A stretch of DNA of 64,000 bases from Phytophthora colocasiae (taxonomy: Eukaryota; Oomycota; Peronosporomycetes; Peronosporales; Peronosporaceae), in assembly GCA_018806915.1 (NCBI GenBank), contig JAGKQI010000025.1, forward strand, positions 62,001 to 126,000, written 5' to 3'. Shown here piece after piece: positions 52,095 to 62,417 of this stretch; positions within the stretch are counted from its first letter, which is position 1, and the number at the start of each line of letters is the position of its first letter. The notes below the pieces were generated by a model. The model saw only the letters and a program-made list of their open reading frames with translations, had not been told where the DNA came from and did no database searches. The translations under genes were made by a program, and so were the position numbers.

Positions 52095-52521
52095 GTGCAG
52101 CAGGTTAGGCAATAATAAGCACGGCGAGTGAGTGGAGAAGCTATTGAACGCGTTGGTACTTTGCTGTCAAGTTCACAATACAGAAAGTGTTCGAGCGATC
52201 AGTCGAGTCAATCACCACACATAGAGAACCGCGATCCGTCGTCTGGAAATTATCTTGGATGGAGTCTCACGCAGCACAATGCAACGACGCGCCGCTTAAA
52301 CGAGCATCGACAAGGGCACTGAGTGATGAAGCACCGACGGGTAGTAGGAACTTCTAGCAAGAAGAAGAAATGCTACCGCAAAACGATACCCTACGCTGTA
52401 TGTTTAACGTTAGTCAACGTAGATTTGCCATTCAAGCGATGGCGTTATGCCTCTGTCTGGGACACGATTCGTGTCACACGAGGCTTGACATGCATGCCGC
52501 ATGCCACTGCGTCACTGACGC
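52095..52521. other. Intergenic downstream of condensin
   Basis: No gene recognised; unique sequence before the 510-bp repeat starts. Confidence 0.4.
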
Positions 52522-53033
52522 CGTCAGCGCCTCCTCATGGATAAATCTGCTGTCGCCATCGTATCACCCACTCGGCACGCTCTGGACCGTTTTGAGCCGC
52601 ATCCTGACACTCCCCCGCAACAACCTCCCCCGTTGCCATGTCATCCTTGAGCTGAGTATGCGCCGATTTCGAACTGCTTGACCTTCCCGAGTCAAAGTGA
52701 CTGACGGTGGCATACTGAGCGCAAGTGACGCGGCCGTTTCGTGGCGGTAACTGCTTTCGAGGCTTAGTCTGGTGTAACGTAAATTATATGTATCTTTGGG
52801 AGCTCGACGCGGATTGGCTGGCGAAACGGTGTACAACTTCAACGTCGGCTCTTTTATGGCTTGTTGTATGGCAACGCGATTGGCTCTGGAGGAGACGCGG
52901 CAGTTGCAGGGCGGACGAATCCTGCAACGCGCTGTGAAGCGGAGGCTAGCGACTTGGCCAAGTGCGATCGCTTGTTCGTTCGGTGGCGTGTACTGCGTCC
53001 TAAGACTGAGGAGCACGCCATCGCATGTCGCTC
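52522..53033 (+). repeat. ~510-bp inverted repeat, left copy
   Basis: Reverse complement of 55388-55901 with scattered differences. Both copies keep a 36-codon frame starting MDKSAVAIVSPTRHALDRFE (here 52538-52648) with a PP-QQPPPLP ending. No terminal structure or transposase identifies the repeat. Confidence 0.85.
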
Positions 53034-53533
53034 CTCTGGAATCAAGATGCGGGTTTTAGCTGAGACTTGATGGAGTTGCTGATACCAGCGCTGTAGCTCG
53101 TAGTAGATACCATGCACATAATGCTTCGTGTGTTTGCGTAGGTTAGCGCTGCATTTGTTAGCGCGCTGGGAAGTTGCACCGTCACACGAAGAAAACTACA
53201 CCACCGATGTAATGGTCTCCACTGCAACTTGCAGTACATGGGCTCAGAAAGTTGTTGCAACTCGTTTGCTTAGCTCTTGGTGTATGGTGGCAAGAGTCCT
53301 CATTGATCGTCTCCCGACATCTGTTCAGATGACTTCTTCATCTCGCTTCGTCGCTGTTCTAACGTCAGCCCAGCATTTCCAGCAGGAATTCGTCATGCAT
53401 CTCAAGTTACAGGTTAAGTATAAGGATACTACTTTTCAATCTATGGGGTATTTGGTTGAGTTGCTGGTTATTTACAGCTATGTTCAGTGGTGTATGTGGT
53501 GGAATTTCTACTAACTACATTGGAGGCACATGC
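53034..53533. other. No gene recognised
   Basis: Between the repeat and the zinc-finger gene's stop; short frames only. Confidence 0.4.
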
Positions 53534-54625
53534 TTAGACTCGGAGCTCAAAGCCACACGGGCTGCAATTGCTCGGACACTCGAGCTTGACAGCAACAGGC
53601 ATCGCTGGTACAGCTGCAGCAGCGGCTTTTGCGGCCGCAGAGGTTTTCGCCGCCATTGTGAGACTATAGTGCAGTCGACAAAGGCCCTTGATCTGCCCGT
53701 TCTTGTTGCAGTCCGGCAGGCGGCACAACCGAGCGCCGCCGTGCAGCTTGCATAACCCCTTAGACTGAGCCGATTTCTGGCAGCCAGTGACCGAACAGCG
53801 ACGACCGCCGCCGTGAGCGATGCAGTGGCCTCCGCCCTGGTCGCTAATCTCACATCCGGGTGTTGTACAACGACGACCACCGCCATGAGCCTTGCATAGA
53901 CCACGCGAGCGAATGCCCTTGGTACAGCCAGGCATGCGGCAGATGCGAGACGCTGGTTTCTTCTTCTGCATGCGGCTAGGACGGTTAGTACGTCGGTATC
54001 CACGGCGAGAAGCTGCCGTTGGTGACGTGAAGAGCATCGAAGTGTGGTGGACGCCAAAGCCAGCGATCCCTGTGTTGACGCGAACCTTAGGGTCATTCAG
54101 CATGGGGAAGAAGGCTGTGTTGCGGGCTGCTCCCATTGAGAATGCTGGCACGCGGAGAGCAGCCGCCATGTTGGGCGAGATGGAGCCAACCGATGGACGG
54201 CGCATCGTACTAGTAAGCTGTGGCGTCGAGGGGGCTGACGTCGTTGGTGCAATGACAGGGTTGAACAAAGTGGTGGGGATCGGAGCCTCCTGGTCCTGTA
54301 GGTCGGGGGTCAAGATGTCCTGGAAGATCTCGTCCAGCATTTCCTCGTCGCTGAGGGCCGGGTTGAGCGAATTGCACAGTGCAGGGTGCATGTTTGCGGT
54401 AGAGTACTGAACCTGAGTCTGTTGTTGGTACGGCGCTGTCTGTGCGTCGGAGTGGAAGAGCATGAACGTGTACTCGGAGTCGCTGGATCTCCAGTCGGAG
54501 GGCATGGCGTGCGACATCGTCTGCTGGGTGCCGAGTTGGGACCGAGACAGTTGAATGGAAAGTGACCGTCGTGGAGCGCAGGAAATCCATAGAGGGGCGG
54601 CTACGCTCGCACGCACACCTTCCAT
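53534..54625 (-). CDS. WRKY19-like zinc-finger repeat protein
   Basis: Single exon, up to 363 residues. The Met at 54517 (MSHAMPSDWRSSDSEYTF) is a likelier start than 54625. The first half is disordered, with an acidic helix (SDEEMLDEIFQDILTPDL) typical of an activation segment, then basic SRRGYRRTNRPSRMQKKK. Four consecutive C-x4-C-x(n)-C-x2-H units follow: CRMPGCTKGIRSRGLCKAH, CTTPGCEISDQGGGHCIAH, CSVTGCQKSAQSKGLCKLH and CRLPDCNKNGQIKGLCRLH, joined by GGGRR. This repeat is found beside WRKY domains in plants and alone in many oomycete proteins. A nuclear regulator is likely; DNA binding is inferred. The frame is intact. Confidence 0.8.
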   Translation of the reverse strand: MEGVRASVAAPLWISCAPRRSLSIQLSRSQLGTQQTMSHAMPSDWRSSDSEYTFMLFHSDAQTAPYQQQTQVQYSTANMHPALCNSLNPALSDEEMLDEIFQDILTPDLQDQEAPIPTTLFNPVIAPTTSAPSTPQLTSTMRRPSVGSISPNMAAALRVPAFSMGAARNTAFFPMLNDPKVRVNTGIAGFGVHHTSMLFTSPTAASRRGYRRTNRPSRMQKKKPASRICRMPGCTKGIRSRGLCKAHGGGRRCTTPGCEISDQGGGHCIAHGGGRRCSVTGCQKSAQSKGLCKLHGGARLCRLPDCNKNGQIKGLCRLHYSLTMAAKTSAAAKAAAAAVPAMPVAVKLECPSNCSPCGFELRV

Positions 54626-55387
54626 GCGGCGGTTATCCTTCTAAGTCGATATAACGGCCAAAGCTGGCGTTCTGTAGAATCTCGTTCGATTGTACTGCAA
54701 CCAAGAAACAGTGAGCTACTTGGAGGAGGATGGCAGCGGAGTCAGGACACCGGGGCTTTGGAGCCGATACACTGAAATGTCAGCAACATTCAAGTCACCA
54801 CCGGACCCCCACGTACGAGGGCGACCAGCTCCAGAGCCCGGAGCTGCTGGCGACAAAGCGCTAGTTACGACCGCCAGGCGGAACACGTGCATAAAGGACA
54901 GGGTGAGAGACGTCTTGACTTGCACCATGCAGCTGAGGCCTGGCGCTGCTCTTATCGTCTTTAAAGGAGCAGCAGCAGAATAAGGATCAGTGTGTGTCTG
55001 CCTATTTCCTATGGTTAGCGTTTGGTAATGTTCTTTTGCCACAAGCCACTAGCCTTCCAGGCGAGTTTGCTGGCTCCCAACTGAAAGGACCCACGGCCGT
55101 AATGCATGCAAGAATCATGCGGAATAACGGGGGCTTATAGAGCCCTACATAATACCTACCGCCCCTGGGTTCGTCGAAAGCACGCAGAACCATCTCGTCT
55201 GGCACCTGTACGCCGACGTAGAAGACGTACTGAACTGCCAGCCACGTGCGACTCGTATCTCGCGTCGCTGGAGTAACACGTCGAGCACTGGAATACCGAC
55301 ATTGGTTTAACATTCATGGTCTCCGCTGCGAGTCAGCAACAAACATGGTCTCAGCTAGCTTCAAATAATCGTCCCCAGAGTCACTTC
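54626..55387. other. Intergenic, promoter side of the zinc-finger gene
   Basis: Two minus-strand frames occur (55002-55313, 103 codons, with AVQYVFYVGVQVPDEM; 54716-55042). Neither has a family signal. GTACGAGGGCGACC and similar GC-rich stretches occur. Confidence 0.3.
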
Positions 55388-55901
55388 AAGCGACATGCGA
55401 TGGCGTGCTCCTCAGTCTTAGGACGCAGTACACGCCGCCCCACCTCCACCGAACGAACAAGCGATCGCAACCAAGTCGCTAGCCTCCGCTTCACAGCGCG
55501 TTGCAGGATTCGTCCGCCCTGCAACTTTTCAGCGCGGCGAACTGCCGCGTCTCCTCCAGAACCAATCGCGTTGCCATAAAAGAGCCGACGTTGAAGTTGT
55601 GCACCGTTTCGCCAGCCAATCCGCGTCGAGCTCCCAAAAGATACATATAATTTACGTTACACCAGACTAAGCCTCGAAAGCAGTTACCGCCACGAAACGG
55701 CCGCGTCACTTGCGCTCAGTATGCCACCGTCAGTCACACTTGACTCGGGAAGGTCAAGCAGTTCGAAATCGGCTCAAGGATGACATGGCAACGGGGGAGG
55801 TTGTTTTGGGGGAGTGTCGGGATGCGGCTCAAAACGGTCCAGAGCGTGCCGAGTGGGTGATACGATGGCGACAGCAGATTTATCCATGAGGAGGCGCTGA
55901 C
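55388..55901 (-). repeat. ~510-bp inverted repeat, right copy
   Basis: Counterpart of 52522-53033. It has an extra CAGCGCGGCGAACTG near 55530 and lacks a few bases near 55580. The pair encloses 2.35 kb holding the zinc-finger gene. Confidence 0.85.
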
Positions 55902-56641
55902 GCGCTCGAAGCGTTTCGACTCGGAGCTCCAAATGAGGTGGCGCCGTGCATGTCAAGCTTCGTGTCCCAGGCTCCGACGGCGAGGGATAGTGCTGCTGAT
56001 GATATGAGCTATCAACTAGTGCTGCTGCAGCGAAGACATGTCAGAAAGGGAAGGAAGATCCAGTCAGTGACCTCTTATCTGAATAACGCCATCACTTGGA
56101 TGAAGAGAACAAAAAGAAGACCTGCCAGAGAACGAACCGAAGTAGATTTTCTTGTTTCCTCTACTTCACGGGACTTGCTCCACTTCGTCACTCAACATCA
56201 TTGCCTCGTTCAAAGCGGCGCGTTGTTGCATTGTGCTGCAGTGGTTGTCGTCCGGCGTAGGTCTCAATGTTCCTGGCAACGGATGCTAGCTAGTTCTCTA
56301 TGCGTTCTGCGCCAGTGCCGACTTTGACATGGATACATCTACCCAAACTAGATTTCTCGCAACGTCTCCTTCAATGTACATCGTTGCAGACCTTCTTCAA
56401 GTTCTTCTTGTTCTGCTGAGCCATTACAGACTCAACCAGCTGTGCCAGCAGAAGAACACCACGTACTTTACAACAGCGAAGACAGCCTTCGCCAACGACT
56501 TGACTCACCAGCTCTTCCTTCGCCTCTATGCTTAAGCCTTTGCAACCGGTAGGTAGAACCGGTATACCGCATTACACCCAGTACGTACCGGTTTCATATA
56601 CATCGCACTTAGCCGGACCACTCTTCTAGGTCTATTCCGCC
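55902..56641. other. Uncertain ORFs and promoter of the CHIP gene
   Basis: 55938-56327 is open for 129 codons (SAADDMSYQLVLLQRRHVRK, VTSYLNNAITWMKRTKRR) and could be an N-terminal exon of something unrecognised. 56329-56535 is a weaker frame. Just upstream of the CHIP ATG lies AACCGGT-rich sequence, with AACCGGTA near 56540 and TACCGGTT near 56584 inverted. Confidence 0.3.
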
Positions 56642-57552
56642 ATGGCTTCTGACCGCGCCGAGCAGCTCAAGCTGCAGGGCAACCAGTGCTTCCAGAAGGG
56701 CAAGTTCCTCGCCGCCATTGACATGTACACAGAGGCGATCGTGCTCGCCCCCGGCCGCTCCACGTACTACTCAAACCGCGCGCTGTGCCACACAAAACTG
56801 GAGAAATGGGAGAATTGCCGCGAAGACTGCGAACTGGCGCTCAAGTTCGACGCTCTCAATGCCAAAGCCAGTTATATGCTGGGCACAAGTCATATGCATC
56901 TGCTGGCCTTCGATTCGGCTGTGGATGCACTGCAAATGGCACTCAATAGCGCAGAAAAGACCAAAAAGTCCAAAGCTTTCCAGGAGGACATTGCGACGGA
57001 GCTCCGACGCGTCAAGAAACGGCAATGGCACCATAATCAGAAGCAGAGAATCGCTAGACACGACAAAGTGAAGATCCAGCTGGAGAAGCTCTTCGGGGAC
57101 AGACAGACGGCCGAGATTCTGCACAGACAAACAGACAACGCCACTCGCACAGGAACGGACGAAGCGGACGCTCTGATGGCGTACGTGGAGCACATGGCTG
57201 CGTGCTACGAGACGGACATGTACCCGAGTGAAGTACCCGACTATTTCATGTGTCCTATCAGTATGGAAGTCATGTTTGACCCAGTGACGACCCCCAATGG
57301 CGTCTCGTACGTCCATTATTTTTTATTTTTCAGGAATTCTTTCGTCTTGCGCGCTAATTCGTGAAATTGTTGCTTTTTTGCTGGTTCTTAAGGTACGAAC
57401 GACGCTGTTTGGAGGAGCATTTGCGCCACAATGGAGCGATTGACCCGCTGACCCGCAAAAGACTGACACTAGATATGCTACGACCCAATACGTCTTTGAA
57501 AGCTGCGATTCAGGATTACCTCGACAAGAATTCGTGGGCTTTCGAGTATTAG
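56642..57552 (+). CDS. CHIP-type E3 ubiquitin ligase (TPR plus U-box)
   Basis: Exons 56642-57306 and 57393-57552 with an 86-bp intron (GTACGT...TTAAG) give 274 residues. Three TPR units occupy residues 5-115 (EQLKLQGNQCFQKGKFLAAI, YYSNRALCHTKLEKWENC, ASYMLGTSHMHLLAFDSA). A charged helical hairpin follows (VKKRQWHHNQKQRIARHDK), then a U-box at 200-270 (VPDYFMCPISMEVMFDPVTT, and after splicing VSYERRCLEEHLRHNGAIDP). Order and length match STUB1/CHIP. It binds Hsp70/Hsp90 C-termini through the TPRs and ubiquitinates misfolded clients with an E2. The splice restores the U-box exactly. Confidence 0.92.
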
Positions 57553-57660
57553 CGCAGGCCCTGCAACGGTTTTGAGTGATGCACCATAGGAATGTATTAA
57601 AACACTAACAATCGAAGCTTAATGACATGCAGGATCCTACGTCCTAGGCTTCTACTTCCT

Positions 57661-57960
57661 TCAAACTGTGAGGGGACCAACGGGTCCCCTCACAGTTTCG
57701 CATGTAGAACTTGTTGATCCGCAGTTCACTGACACGTCATCCTCTTTCGAAGGGTAGTATATCACGTAGAGCACTACTTGAGCCATACACAAGGCAATAC
57801 CAATTGCTCGCGCGTACATGGCCCACGCGAGGATGGCCGGTAGAACGGACACGCAGTCAGTCGAACGGGTCTTGAAAACGCGCCAGAAGGAGGGTATCGG
57901 AGCGAGAACCGCCACAACTGCAGCGGCGGTGGAGAGGAGGTGGAGGAGACTTGGGAACAT
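57661..57960 (-). pseudogene. Truncated SWEET/MtN3 sugar-transporter-like ORF
   Basis: 99 codons. Residues 1-40 match the first SWEET helix and loop (STAAAVVAVLAPIPSFWRVF, KTRSTDCVSVLPAIL), including the PxPxFW-type motif. It then jumps to a terminal-helix-like stretch (ARAIGIALCMAQVVLYVIYY, PSKED). SWEETs have seven helices in about 210-270 residues, so four or five helices are missing. Either an internal deletion or a non-functional remnant is likely. It could not form the normal pore. Confidence 0.6.
57663..57698. repeat. Perfect 16-bp-stem hairpin
   Basis: AAACTGTGAGGGGACC, loop AACG, then the exact reverse complement. It overlaps the stop and last codons of the SWEET-like frame. Confidence 0.9.
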
Positions 57961-58092
57961 TTTGTGACCAGGAGAACTCGGTAGTAGAAAACATGTACAA
58001 CGTCATCAAAGTTGCAACGTCATTAAAGATTTCAGAGCTTCACGAAAAGCTTGTTGCGTTCTTATCTATTCTGGTTTTCTTCATTATTCAAC

Positions 58093-58705
58093 ATGGCAGA
58101 TATGACACCACCTTTTCCTGTTGGAAGTTTAGCTTGGCTGCCTTGGAGACGCGTGTGGTATTTAACACGTGTCGAGAAGGTTCGTCAAGATGAAGATCAT
58201 TCTGTAAAGCTACTGGTTCACGTACACGGGGAACCTTTGACGAAGGACAAGTGGGTAACCGTGTTACAAAATGGCTCCAGTGCAACTGGAACTCCACCAC
58301 TTCGACTGCTTCAAGTGCTACCCAATGCACTTCCAGGAGTTGGGGCGTTTCCAACAGTAGGAAACCACGTTCGGTTGCTCGTAATGGACCAGGAACTCAT
58401 CAAACGCATCAACTCTCGACGCTCTAATGATGTCGAAATTCCTGCACTTGTGGGGATCGTTGTTAAGGTTTTGCCTGCACGTGACGCGTCACTGGTCCAC
58501 GTTGCGTATCCTACTGATCTCGTAGCTCAAATATCCGACGAAGCGCAGTGGCAACACGTTCAGATCGGCAACGGATATGTAAGTTTTCTTGAATCAAGCA
58601 AAGTAATAGCTTACTCACTCTTTTATTATGCAGATTAACGTCATCTCCGAGTCGCAGTTCGTCCATTTCCAGCAGCAGCTTCTTCTCGCATTGACAAATA
58701 CATAA
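58093..58705 (+). CDS. Small conserved-looking protein of unknown function
   Basis: Exons 58093-58578 and 58634-58705, intron GTAAGT...TGCAG (55 bp), give 185 residues. It begins MADMTPPFPVGSLAWLPWRR. WLPWRRVWYLTRVEKV and a later LVGIVVKVLPARDASLVHVA stretch suggest beta-rich SH3- or tudor-like modules. No signal peptide or TM. TTCATTATTCAAC directly upstream of the ATG resembles the oomycete initiator plus flanking element, which would imply a very short leader. No family recognised. Confidence 0.6.
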
Positions 58706-58766
58706 AGAGCTCAAAACACGGCGTTCTATCCGGTCGTCTATTGGACTAATTGCACTCTAACGCTTT

Positions 58767-60421
58767 CTACAGGTCGCTATTGATGCTTCCGCTTCGCTTC
58801 TTAGCGTAACTTGTACGTTCCGAACTCTTGCTCTTGACTACGTAGCTGTCCTTCGTTCTCACCGGCGCGCCATAAGCAAATTTACGAATTTCACTGCGCT
58901 GGATCGTTCGGAAGTCCAATTCTTCTTCGTCATCATCTAGCGCGAACTCCTCCAGGTCGTCTTCGTGCATCGGGACTTCCAGGTACGGGTTCAGTGGTAA
59001 CGGACGGAAGCGGTAGCCTGTGACCGAGAAAAACACCAGCGCAGCCATCTCACCAACTGCTACAGCGATCCACGTGGCATCATAGGGCAAGCTGGCTTGC
59101 AGAAGCTGCAGTACCAGGCGAGTCACGTAAATGTAGCAGATCACCAGCAAGTAGAAGGACCGGAACTGCGTAAGTTTCTGGAGGTTAATAAACGCTTTCC
59201 CGTCCGTTGCAGCAGCGACTCGAAGCTCGCGAATTGACCACACAATGGGGAACAACACAGCAGCACAACAGGCCACGTCTGTGAGCAATAGGACGTCCCT
59301 CCAGCTCACCCAAGCGCGAGTTCCCACTGACGTTTCCGACTGTAAAATCTGAGCTGTGTTGCTTATAACTTGCAGCACCAGCACCAGTGACAGCACCGAC
59401 TTGTCCCGTGGTGACAGATGAGGCTTTAGAAGAGACCAACCCGTGCCGATAAGCAGCAGAACAGAGAAGAGCAGAATTCCCTTCAAACTCATGAACGTGT
59501 ACGTTACTGCAGTCCACGCCGTGAGGGTGTCGCCGTTCTGCTTCATGTAGTACACGCGCATCGCTTCTGCAAAGAGAGCCACCGTCTTGACAGTCACTAG
59601 CACAGCCATGAGCCAGTGCACTCGCTGAACGAAGTCCAGATGCACTACAAGACATCTCCACCACATTGCAGCTGCACACAGGAAGAGCAAACTTGTGGTA
59701 AGATACACAACTGGGAGTGGGGCATCTCCAGCAGATAAAAAGTCATTGGCTCCGTTCTTGAACATCGCATCCATCTACAACAACAAAAATTTTGTCAATA
59801 CATTTCTTAACGAAATACTTCCAAGAAATTTTACTTACGTGGAAGGAGACCTTGAGTCCAGGTGTGCATTGAGCGTAAAAAATGTAGTAGAACCCGATGT
59901 TCAGTGGTCCATTATGTGCTCCACCTTCTCTTCCTTTCAATTCCACTTGTTGATGTCCTCGACTCACATTCCTATACATTACAGAATCAATTAATAAAAA
60001 AACAATTTTTAGAGAAAATAACTTACCACGTGTGTGCATCAGTCATATCAATCCACCGACTGTCCTGCCTCAGTTGCAATGCGCATTTGTCTCCATCTCC
60101 ACTGGCTTGTGCAGTTATGGCCATGGGATCCTCCAGGTCCAGATCTCCAGTGGTCATTGCATCGTCCAGCAGTGCCACAGTCTCCCACAGGTCGTCCTGG
60201 TGCACAAACAACAGTCCTGCCTGCACTTCCTCGGCGTCTTGGGGTGCCTCAATGGCCACTTGTGACACACTCACGTCCATTCGCCCACTGGGACCGAAAC
60301 CAAAGCGCTCGATGAGGAAATGCGAACGATCTTCGCTCTCAAAGACACACGACTGCTTCATGGCTGAGGTGGCCTGTAGTCCCAGCGCTAAGAGCGCCAA
60401 GAGCGACACTATTCTCCCCAT
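58767..60421 (-). CDS. GPR107/Lung-7TM-type seven-transmembrane protein
   Basis: Exons 60027-60421, 59839-59971 and 58767-59774 join in frame (introns GTAAGT...TATAG and GTAAGT...TGTAG) to 511 residues. Residues 1-20 are a signal peptide (IVSLLALLALGLQATSAM). A beta-rich lumenal domain follows (SCVFESEDRSHFLIERFGFG; FYYIFYAQCTPG). Then come seven membrane segments: VVYLTTSLLFLCAAAMWW, VHWLMAVLVTVKTVALF, FMSLKGILLFSVLLLIGTGW, SVLSLVLVLQVIS, LLLTDVACCAAVLFPIVW, FYLLVICYIYVTRLVLQLL, WIAVAVGEMAALVFFSV. An acidic cytosolic tail ends in basic/Ser residues. This is the GOLD-domain seven-helix architecture of GPR107/GPR108/TMEM87 relatives, which act in Golgi-endosome traffic. All splice sites are canonical. 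Confidence 0.85.
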
Positions 60422-60459
60422 ACTTTGGTGATGATGTGTAGTGTTCAGTATGTGTATGG

Positions 60460-60489
60460 ACCTGTATACGTTGATATCACTGTATACAG
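60460..60489. repeat. Short hairpin next to the copia LTR
   Basis: CCTGTATAC and GTATACAGG flank TTGATATCACT-like sequence, giving 9-bp arms. Confidence 0.7.
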
Positions 60490-60512
60490 GTTCTGTGAGA
60501 TGTCATTATCAA

Positions 60513-60907
60513 TGTTGGAGTTTACGACACAGTAGGATTAAATATTACTTGTATTACACGTTGACAAAGATGGCTATGGACTTTATTGAACAACACACTC
60601 CATGTAACCACAAAGAGCACTTGGAAACACTCAGCGAAGATGATCTAGAGTAAATCAAGTCCACGAGCTTGGTAGACTTTCAGGTGGTTCTTTACGTGAT
60701 ATACCTGTTGGATTGTGCATCGAGACCTGGCGCAGTTTGAAGAAAGATTGAGCAGCAGGGAACCAGGTCGCTGTATGAGAGAGGGCAAAGGCCCATGAGT
60801 GTTGGTCAGTGCTCTGGTAGGAGCAACTAACACCAAGTAATTCAGTCTTCATATTTCTCCCTATTCATCAGGAGCTCGTCGGAGCTATTGCAGCTTGTCG
60901 GAATCAC
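60513..60907 (+). repeat. Probable 5' LTR of the copia element
   Basis: Starts TGTTGGAG and ends just before the PBS (GGAATCACA). Only one copy is visible, so the left boundary is a guess from the TGTTGGA form usual for copia LTRs. Confidence 0.45.
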
Positions 60908-60909
60908 AA

Positions 60910-60925
60910 CAGGGTTATGAGCCCA
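60910..60925 (+). other. Copia primer-binding site for an initiator-tRNA half molecule
   Basis: CAGGGTTATGAGCCCA is complementary to a CAU-anticodon stem-loop (TGGGCTCATAACCCTG), the internal iMet region used by copia-type elements, rather than to a tRNA 3' end. Confidence 0.7.
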
Positions 60926-62289
60926 AGTGGTGGTGGTAACACAGGCATGAGTAAGCCGATGAAGTACACGAACGAGGGAGTGCCGAAGAACTGGCAGGGT
61001 AAGGATTGGCCAACGTACAAATGGGCAATGACTAATGTTTTCAAGGAGAACGACCTGAAGACGATTGCTGATGGAACCTTAACTAAGGCAATGCTATCCA
61101 CGGCAAGCGCAGAGGATCAGGAGAAGTTCGAGAAAAAGCAAATTAAGATCATGCGCATGATTGGGACGTCTGTGCCGCCCGAAGTTCTTCAGCAGATACG
61201 CGACAAGGAGACCGGATCGGAGATGTGGGCAGAGCTTTGCAACCTTTTGAAGTGAAGCAGAATGAAGCGATCAAGGCCTACACGATTCGTCGCTTGGAGA
61301 ATGAGCTCTGGGACAAGAAGCTCGCTCCTGGAGGAGATGCAAATCTCCATCTTTGCAAGATGTTCAGCATTAAATCAGAATTGGTAGGCTTGCAGCACAC
61401 TATTGAAGACAGTACGATGGTGGACATGCTGTTGGAAAGTTTGCCGGAGTTGACTGAGTTTGAATGCCTGAAATCTTCCATTCGCTATGGTGCGGACCCA
61501 AGTGTGTATACACCGGTGCGAGTTCGTGAGTTAATTCTTGCAGCTGCTGCTCGTCAGAAAGAATTCAGAACTAAGCGCCAGGGAAAGCAAGGGGGCCATA
61601 AAGGCGGAGGTGGCAAAGGAAATGACCCGGATAAAGGTGGAAATGGCAGTCAGCAGAACAAGTCCAATGAACAGCGGAAGACCCGACTGTGCTTTGTCTG
61701 CGGTAGTGACAGTCACATTAAAGCCAATTGTCCGGAGAGTCAAGAGAAGAAAAGCGGTGCTGGGGATGGTGAATCCAAGCGGAAACCGCAAGGGAACTTG
61801 ACGCTCAGTCAAGAAAAGAAAAGCGGTGCTGGGGATGGTGAATCCAAGCGGAAACCGCAAGGAAATTTGACACTCAGTCAAGTGGACAGTGTACCGTCAC
61901 AGATACTGCAGGTAGATGCAGATCAAGGGATAGTGGCGGGATTGATGACTGCTGAGGAACATTTGGAGCACGAAATAATGTACGAGGTGAGTGATCATGG
62001 GGCAGGAGTTGATGAAAGGCTTCTGGAGATCAGTGATCAAGAGCCAGCCGAGAACAACTTTAGCGGTTGGTGGTATTTTGACACTGCATCGAATTCTCAC
62101 GTGGTCGGAGATCGCTCGTATTTCGTGAGCTTCACTGAGGACACGTCACAACTTGGTAGTATTCGAGGGATTACACCGACAATTGCAGCACGTATTGCTG
62201 GTGTCGGGACTGTTGAAATGACCACTGAAGTAAATGGCGAACAGAAGGTGATGTATCTGGAGGATGTTTTTTTACATTCCGGGAGCTGA
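60917..62289 (+). pseudogene. Copia Gag and protease
   Basis: Gag starts at 60917 (inside the PBS) or at the Met at 60947 (MSKPMKYTNEGVPKNW). 60917-61255 breaks at a CTTTTG run, and the frame continues in 61225-62289 as FEVKQNEAIKAYTIRRLENE. The CCHC knuckle is CFVCGSDSHIKANC near 61690. The protease motif is WYFDTASNSHVVGDRSYF near 62070, with Asp-Thr-Ala in place of the usual DSGA. The frame ends at a seven-T run (62267), beyond which YIPGAEFGLFSPGLAHEQ follows one base over. Confidence 0.85.
61738..61875 (+). repeat. 69-bp tandem duplication after the zinc knuckle
   Basis: Two in-frame copies of a 23-residue unit beginning SQEKKSGAGDGESKRKPQG (61738 and 61807), differing at a few bases. 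Confidence 0.9.
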
Positions 62290-62417
62290 ATTTGGACTCT
62301 TTTCACCCGGATTGGCACATGAACAAGGGTTTGACTTCACGTTTGATCATGACACTCAGGACTTCGCTATACTTTGGGAAGGAAGAGCCGTGGCTCTAGC
62401 GAAGCCACAGAAGCAAC

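Noticed and set aside
60541..60900. Minus-strand frames in the proposed copia LTR
   Set aside because: They lie in LTR sequence and have no family signal.
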